Of a DNA stretch of 64,000 bases, positions 58,843-64,000 are shown piece by piece. This DNA is from Phoenix dactylifera. Lineage: Eukaryota; Streptophyta; Magnoliopsida; Arecales; Arecaceae. The stretch lies in the NCBI RefSeq assembly GCF_009389715.1, contig NC_052394.1:24427399-24491398 (forward strand). The letters are read 5' to 3'. The notes under the pieces are model-generated. The model was not told where the DNA came from. It saw nothing but the letters and a program-made list of their open reading frames with translations, and searched no databases. Position numbers and translations under genes: made by a program. The number at the start of each line of letters is the position of its first letter. The first letter of the stretch is position 1.

Positions 58843-61800
58843 TCATCTGGCGAGCAGTGCCCCAGCACCAGCAGAGGAGGATCTGCCCCCTTTCTCGCTG
58901 CGGAGATCATCTTCAAGCTCACCACCGTTCAAACATATCATATGGTTATCCACACTTTGCTCGGAACTAGCATTGCTGCTCGTGGCAAGAGGAGAGTCGG
59001 AAATACTAACTGATTTGCTTCTTGAGGGCCCAGACCTCACGCTATACATGGAGGATGCTGGAACCTTGGTCATCAGCGGCCGTAAACTGTTTGGGATGCT
59101 CCGCCTTATATCCTGCATAAGTACAAATTCCCATATAAAAATGTCATATGATAGAAGTCTAACCACTAAGAAGCATGGATAAACATGCAGTAAATAGCCA
59201 ACCAAAGACAAAAAGAAGGCAGCATATATACCATATGCCTCAGAGCCATATCTAGTGATTTTTTTGACAGTGTTCTTCCAAAGCCAGTGCTATCCGGTTG
59301 CAGTGATGGCTTCCCAGGGAGGTTATTATGAGTTGATCGTTGGTCGTCTTGCTTTGGGGGCACAAGTCTTCTCATGTTTACTACCCGTTCAACCATCTTA
59401 TTTCCAATTAGAACAGGGTTTAAGCTGTCGCCGCCATTTAAGTGCGATCTGCTAACTGCTGGAACGGAACTACCTTTATGGGCATTACCATCTGGAGCCC
59501 TCCCTCTGAATGGAGAGCAAGACTGCTGTCTTGGTCTAACACTAGGTCCACCCTCGACTGAAGATGATGATCTTGAGCTGGGTGCTCCAGGTCTACCCCG
59601 AGAAGCTGAAGAGGGCCTATCAGGCAATGATGTCCTCAAATTTGGAGGTGCGTCAAGGGAGAAGCCAGGCATGTCTGAAGGTTTCCATGGTCTGGATTTT
59701 ACAGTTGGAGAGCTGCCACGGGATGGTGCCGAACTTTTTGATATCGCGGGGCCTGACTTTGTGACAGAAGAAGATCGACCTGCTGGAGCAGAACTGGCTG
59801 GCAGACTAGATGGCGTAGAAGGCCGTCTTGTTGGTGTAGCTGACCTCGATGCGGGCCTGCTGGGGACAAGCGAAGAAGACTTGGATGTGGGTGTAGAAGA
59901 TCTAGTGGGTGTCGACGATCTTGGTGGAGGAACCACCGGCTTCGAAGATAATGTGGCCCGGGAAGTTGGGGTGGAAGGTCTGGAAGATTTAGAAGTGGCA
60001 GTTAATGTAGGGCGCCCAGTGGGAGTTGCAGGTCTTGATGAAGTATGAGTAGGACCTCCAGATGATGATGGCCTCCTTGTTCCCACAGCAGATGAATTCA
60101 AGCCACTGGATAATGTTGCTTGTCTTGAGGACAAGGTACTTCTTGAAGCAGTGTCTGAGGGATTAGCTAACTGAGATCACAGCATGCAGATGTGTACATC
60201 AGCTCAAAGAAATGCAGTAAAATGACTATTTGTCAGGAAAATAATAAATTCGCATAATTCATCTTCACTCTAAAGAACCAATCAATGACCACAACTGAAC
60301 TCATGTGATGGGCAGAATAAGAATACTAAAATAGGAGCATGGCCTTATATATTTTACTATTAGTAAGAAACCTATGTATGTCCAATAAACTAGATTATAA
60401 AACTTATACTACCAAAATGAACAAGAAAACATAGTAACATCTTGATGATGAATTAATCCTTTACATCAACATATATCATCAGCATCGAATGCCTGACATA
60501 CGGGTGAGACCCGCAGAAAAAACTGGCACATCAAGCTTTAAACAAGCTATAGTAAATTAGATTGTATTAGTACTCACAGCACATTCCAAATTATGAAAAA
60601 GCACAACAAAATGACAACCATTTTAAAAGCAAAGTATCGATAAGATATAACTGATCACTTAGAAAATTCATAAGCTTTCCAAGCATAAAATAGACAAATG
60701 ATTTTTTTTTAAAGAAAAAATAGGAGCACGAAAAAATGCATTGTAGAGCGTTGCTCCAATAAAGCTTAGTGACTGTAAATAGGAAATAAATAGGAAACTT
60801 AGAATCAAGCAGATTAACAGGAAATATCTAACATCTATGAAAAACCAGCTAGTGATTCGGCAGCAACGCGAACCTCCTAAAAACATTCAAGCAGCTTGAG
60901 AGAGAAGCAAGACCAAAAAAGATTACAAGCTGGGGGTAAATCTTCCAATGCAGGTCCATGAAATCTCCCATATGCATGTTGACTCCATATACGGATTGAC
61001 CTAATTTTGACCATGTCATACTAGGGACACGTCTTAGTTATGCAGTATGACAAAACATTATATTATGGAGCAGATCGAATAGTGTTAAGCAACAATGTGT
61101 CACCTTGGATGGAAAACAAGGCACTCCTTTCCTAGGATGTATATTCCATTTTTCACAATCATGCCAACTTTCTCCACCAACACATTCAGCTCTTCAGAAT
61201 AATGTATGGCTCTAACTGCTGAACAATAGAGGTCTTCAAGAACCTTATGTAATTGGTCAAGGAACAGCTTTAAAATAGCAATTCCACGAAAACATTAGCA
61301 GATACATCCTATGTAACAATTTTGGGGTGAGCTTTTGAACCTTCTTTTCCCCCACTTTGTCTGATCAAGGGCAGAATCCTCTTGGTCCAATTACAACAAT
61401 GGTTACCATATTAAACGTTAAGTAGGTCTTGAGAGATTGATTGGTAACTACACTTTGTTCAACACAAGCACTCGCTGTCACTGACAATAAAATTGAACAT
61501 ATCAAACCAGAAGAAAGGTATACACCTATATGGAGAATGTGCTAGACATGCGTAATGTTCCCATGTGGGCCCCATGGCCATGGGGAGATCAAGGTGGAAT
61601 CAGAAAAATAAGTGCATAGCATGAATATAAATTTACACTGAAATATAGAAGACTTGAAGTTGCTGCAAGAGTAGAGTGCTCACCCTAGATTTCATTACTG
61701 TCGGACGAGCTTTTGGAGTCCCAATATTGCCTCCTGGAGATCTATTAGACTCCTTATCCAAAGATGGAAAAAGTGGAGTACCGGGCGGTGTAAGAAGCCT

Positions 61801-63316
61801 GGAAAAAGGAGGACATCTTCAAAGTTCCATCAAAGGACGGTATGCAAAACCCAATTTCAAGGTGATTGAAAATCAGCCAATTCCCACAGTTGCTATACTT
61901 GGAGAGTGAACTGGAGGCATAGAGTTCAGCATTTACATATAGACATCAGACATTTTATTCATGATAAAATATTTTCATATGATAAGTTCTAGAGGCTGCT
62001 TGCCAAAGGTTAAACCATAAAAAAAAGGAACAAAAGAAAACTTCATCCATACTACTTTTGCAATGTTACGCATTTGGTTTTTATCTTTGATGTGCGTGAG
62101 AACTTAATCACTGTTCCTAGATATAGTTGTGTTGCTTGTGTATCGATTCCAGATTCCGGTTCACATAACGACTGTACAGCTAGTTTGCACAAATAAGAAT
62201 GTGCCGTGTGTTATGGAACTATATAGGATGAGGGGGCTTTATTTAGAAAGAGAACCAGCTGTGATAGTAATTTCTTTCCTATTGAGAACTGAGAAAAATT
62301 AACTCCAGTCCACAGACAATAATGAAAAAGAAGTACCAGATAGCTATAATTCCTGCTTAACTGCACCTAGCAGTTTAATTCTCTAAAGTCTTCAGAATGT
62401 GGAGACCAGATACAGATTGACAGAGATCATATATATAACAAGTTAGTACCAATAGCCCAAGCAAATACACTGACAAAAGTGTGCAAAAGATACTTAGAGT
62501 CAGCATCAGAAGGCACGTAGAACAGTAAACATGCACTCTCATTCTGAGACCATATGAAGATTAACAAGAACAGGTCATCATCGTGCCGGACCAATACTGA
62601 AGTCGCGATGCAGATGGTAAAGTTCGAGAGACGAATGAAAAAATGAAAAAAAAAATCATATGTATACATGGTGGTCAGTTGAATCGATAGAAAAATTTGT
62701 TAAAGAAAGAAAAGGAAAAAAAAATCTTAGTTCTTTTTTTTCTTTTTTTGGGGGGGGTTGGCGGGGGGCGGTGTGGTGCGGTTTACCTAAGCGAAGAATC
62801 CTTACTTGAGACCTAAATAAGCAACAATGCGACTGATGGCAGGTACGACATTAACGGTAGGGAGGTCTAGTTTTATCAAGATACCAGTCGTAGTCGTTCT
62901 TGTCGCCGTCGGAGTTGAGGAAGTCATCGACACCAGCTTTGCGTGCAGGCGCGGATGGCACGATCTTGAAGATGGGAGCGCTCCCAGGTTTAGACCCTGC
63001 GAAAAAAACACTAGACCGTGACCGGGAGCAAGAAAATATGTCGAAGATTCAGAGATGCGCAGGGAGAACTGCTGGAGATAATGGAGAGCGGTGGAGAGAG
63101 AGAGAGGAGCGGTGGTGGCGTACCTAATGGGGGATCGAGTTCGTCGGAGTTGTAGAGGAGGAGGAGGTCGTTCCGCTCCTTCTCGCGCTTGCGCATCTCG
63201 AGGAAGAGGGCGAGGTCGTCGTCCTTGTCCTTCATGACGGCGGCCAGGGTCCTCCCCCGCGTCGTGGTCGCCGCTTGAGTTCGAGGGGCCTCCGGAGCCC
63301 TAAAGCTTCGATGCAT
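58843..63316 (-). CDS. Basic proline-rich protein (BPP, At2g40070-like), microtubule-associated
   Basis: Five exons in transcript order: 63124-63316, 62885-62996, 61684-61798, 59232-60170 and 58843-59112; all junctions are in phase, 542 residues. The N-terminus MHRSFRAPEA and EMRKREKERNDLLLLYNSDE are family signatures. DDFLNSDGDKNDYDWLLTPP and GTPLFPSLDKES follow. Residues about 150-300 are a low-complexity basic Ser/Pro/Arg/Thr domain with many SRPxTPT repeats. Near residue 300 comes the conserved SRPWKPSDMPGFSLDAPPNL, then GFGRTLSKKSLDMALRHM and the end RPLMTKVPASSMYSVRSG ... SPLATSSNASSE. This order matches Arabidopsis At2g40070 (about 600 residues). Members have been described as microtubule-binding proteins controlling directional cell growth. 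Automated annotation often calls them flocculation or mucin-like proteins because of the Ser/Pro content. The intron at 60171-61683 is 1.5 kb. Confidence 0.9.
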
Positions 63317-64000
63317 CTCTTACCTACCTACCCCGCTCCAAATTTAAAAAATCAAAAAAATATACGTATAAAAAAGAAAAGCTTTTTCGCTGAACAACGA
63401 GCCCAGAGGGGCCAAAAAAAAAAAACCCTAACAATAAAGTTGGAAAAAAAGCAATAACGAAGAAAACTGTGATGAGATCCGGACCTGAACCACCCTTAAA
63501 GCAAGGGCCTTCCCTTCTTCTCTGCTCGAATCGATTCCCGGGGCTCCGCCGAAAGAAGCAGATGATCAGATCTCGAGCTAACCAGCGGTACGCTACCGCG
63601 ATGAGTGGAATCAGAGCGGACAAGGGCGGAGAGGAAGCAACATTGGGCGTTCCCGCTCAGATCGAAGCTGGAAGGAGACCCGGAAGAAGAGGCGAGAAAG
63701 CAAGAGAGAGAGAGAGAGATGGGAGTGGAAAGGCAGTCGTCGTTTCCTTTCCAGCCGGCGGTTCTGATATCAGCAGCCACAGGATAGGGGGCTGACCGAC
63801 CGATCGATCGATCGATCCACCTATCTATCCGGAGATGGCCGGAGAAAGGGCATTAGGAAAGATCGGGAAAGGGAAGACCGTGGGGAGAGAGTGTGTGTAA
63901 AGAGCACGCCCCATTTTTTTGGCTCCCCGCGGTGGTGTCGAGCGAAGGAAGCGAGAGAAATATGGGTGGGAGTGGGAGGAGAGAAAGGGGGGACAGTTTT
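63317..64000 (-). other. Leader and promoter region of the BPP gene
   Basis: No other gene recognised. It has poly-A and poly-T tracts, a (GA)n run at 63702-63718 and a GATC repeat at 63802-63815. A leader intron is possible but not demonstrated. Confidence 0.4.

Overview
The window is plant nuclear DNA. The genes have many introns bounded by GT-AG, and the encoded proteins are plant-specific or plant-type: a CPL CTD phosphatase, clathrin light chain, a plant receptor-like cytoplasmic kinase, plant villin and a basic proline-rich protein. Between them lie LTR retrotransposons, a tRNA-derived SINE, hAT-like and Harbinger-like elements and microsatellites. The overall feel is monocot, possibly a palm, but that is an impression and the species cannot be fixed from the sequence alone.

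Layout. 1-727 (minus): 5' part of a CPL1/CPL2-like RNA polymerase II CTD phosphatase gene, cut by the window edge. 1880-16358 (minus): a complete, very young 14.5 kb Ty3/gypsy element of the Tat lineage. It is bounded by the 5-bp target duplication GTAAC and by 814/815-bp LTRs that differ by one substitution and one indel. It carries one open 1822-codon gag-pol frame (with two RNase H domains), a spliced antisense gene of 729 codons, and about 3.2 kb of tandem repeats. It sits in what looks like older, decayed LTR-element DNA (about 1560-1879 and 16364-17950). 18033-18407: a SINE with a perfect 16-bp target duplication. 19183-22123 (plus): clathrin light chain, 3 exons. About 23060-23720: a probable LTR relic. 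24089-26395 (minus): CRPK1-like kinase, 5 coding exons. 29839-31674: a hAT-like element with a Harbinger-like MITE nested inside it. 31979-32151: a long (TA)n tract, followed by a LINE relic. 34642-38365 (minus): RRM plus CCCH protein of the RBMX2/Snu17 type. 39590-57004 (plus): villin-1-like gene with 22 coding exons over 17.4 kb. One exon is an 11-nt microexon and the last intron holds two transposons. 58843-63316 (minus): basic proline-rich (BPP, At2g40070-like) protein, 5 exons.

How the genes relate. There is no operon-like logic; these are independent housekeeping or signalling genes (transcription, endocytosis, cold or stress signalling, splicing, actin, microtubules). From memory, Arabidopsis has CLC2 next to a BPP gene (At2g40060/At2g40070) and CPL2 next to another BPP-like gene (At5g01270/At5g01280). 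CPL, CLC and BPP on one 64-kb window would therefore be an old linkage group, here expanded by transposons.

The most unusual object is the Tat element. It is nearly new and apparently intact. It carries an antisense, intron-containing gene with its own TATA-like element, a second strong plus-strand TATA box, and a two-tier repeat array in which a 46-bp repeat has been built into a 121/125-bp repeat and then into higher-order units.
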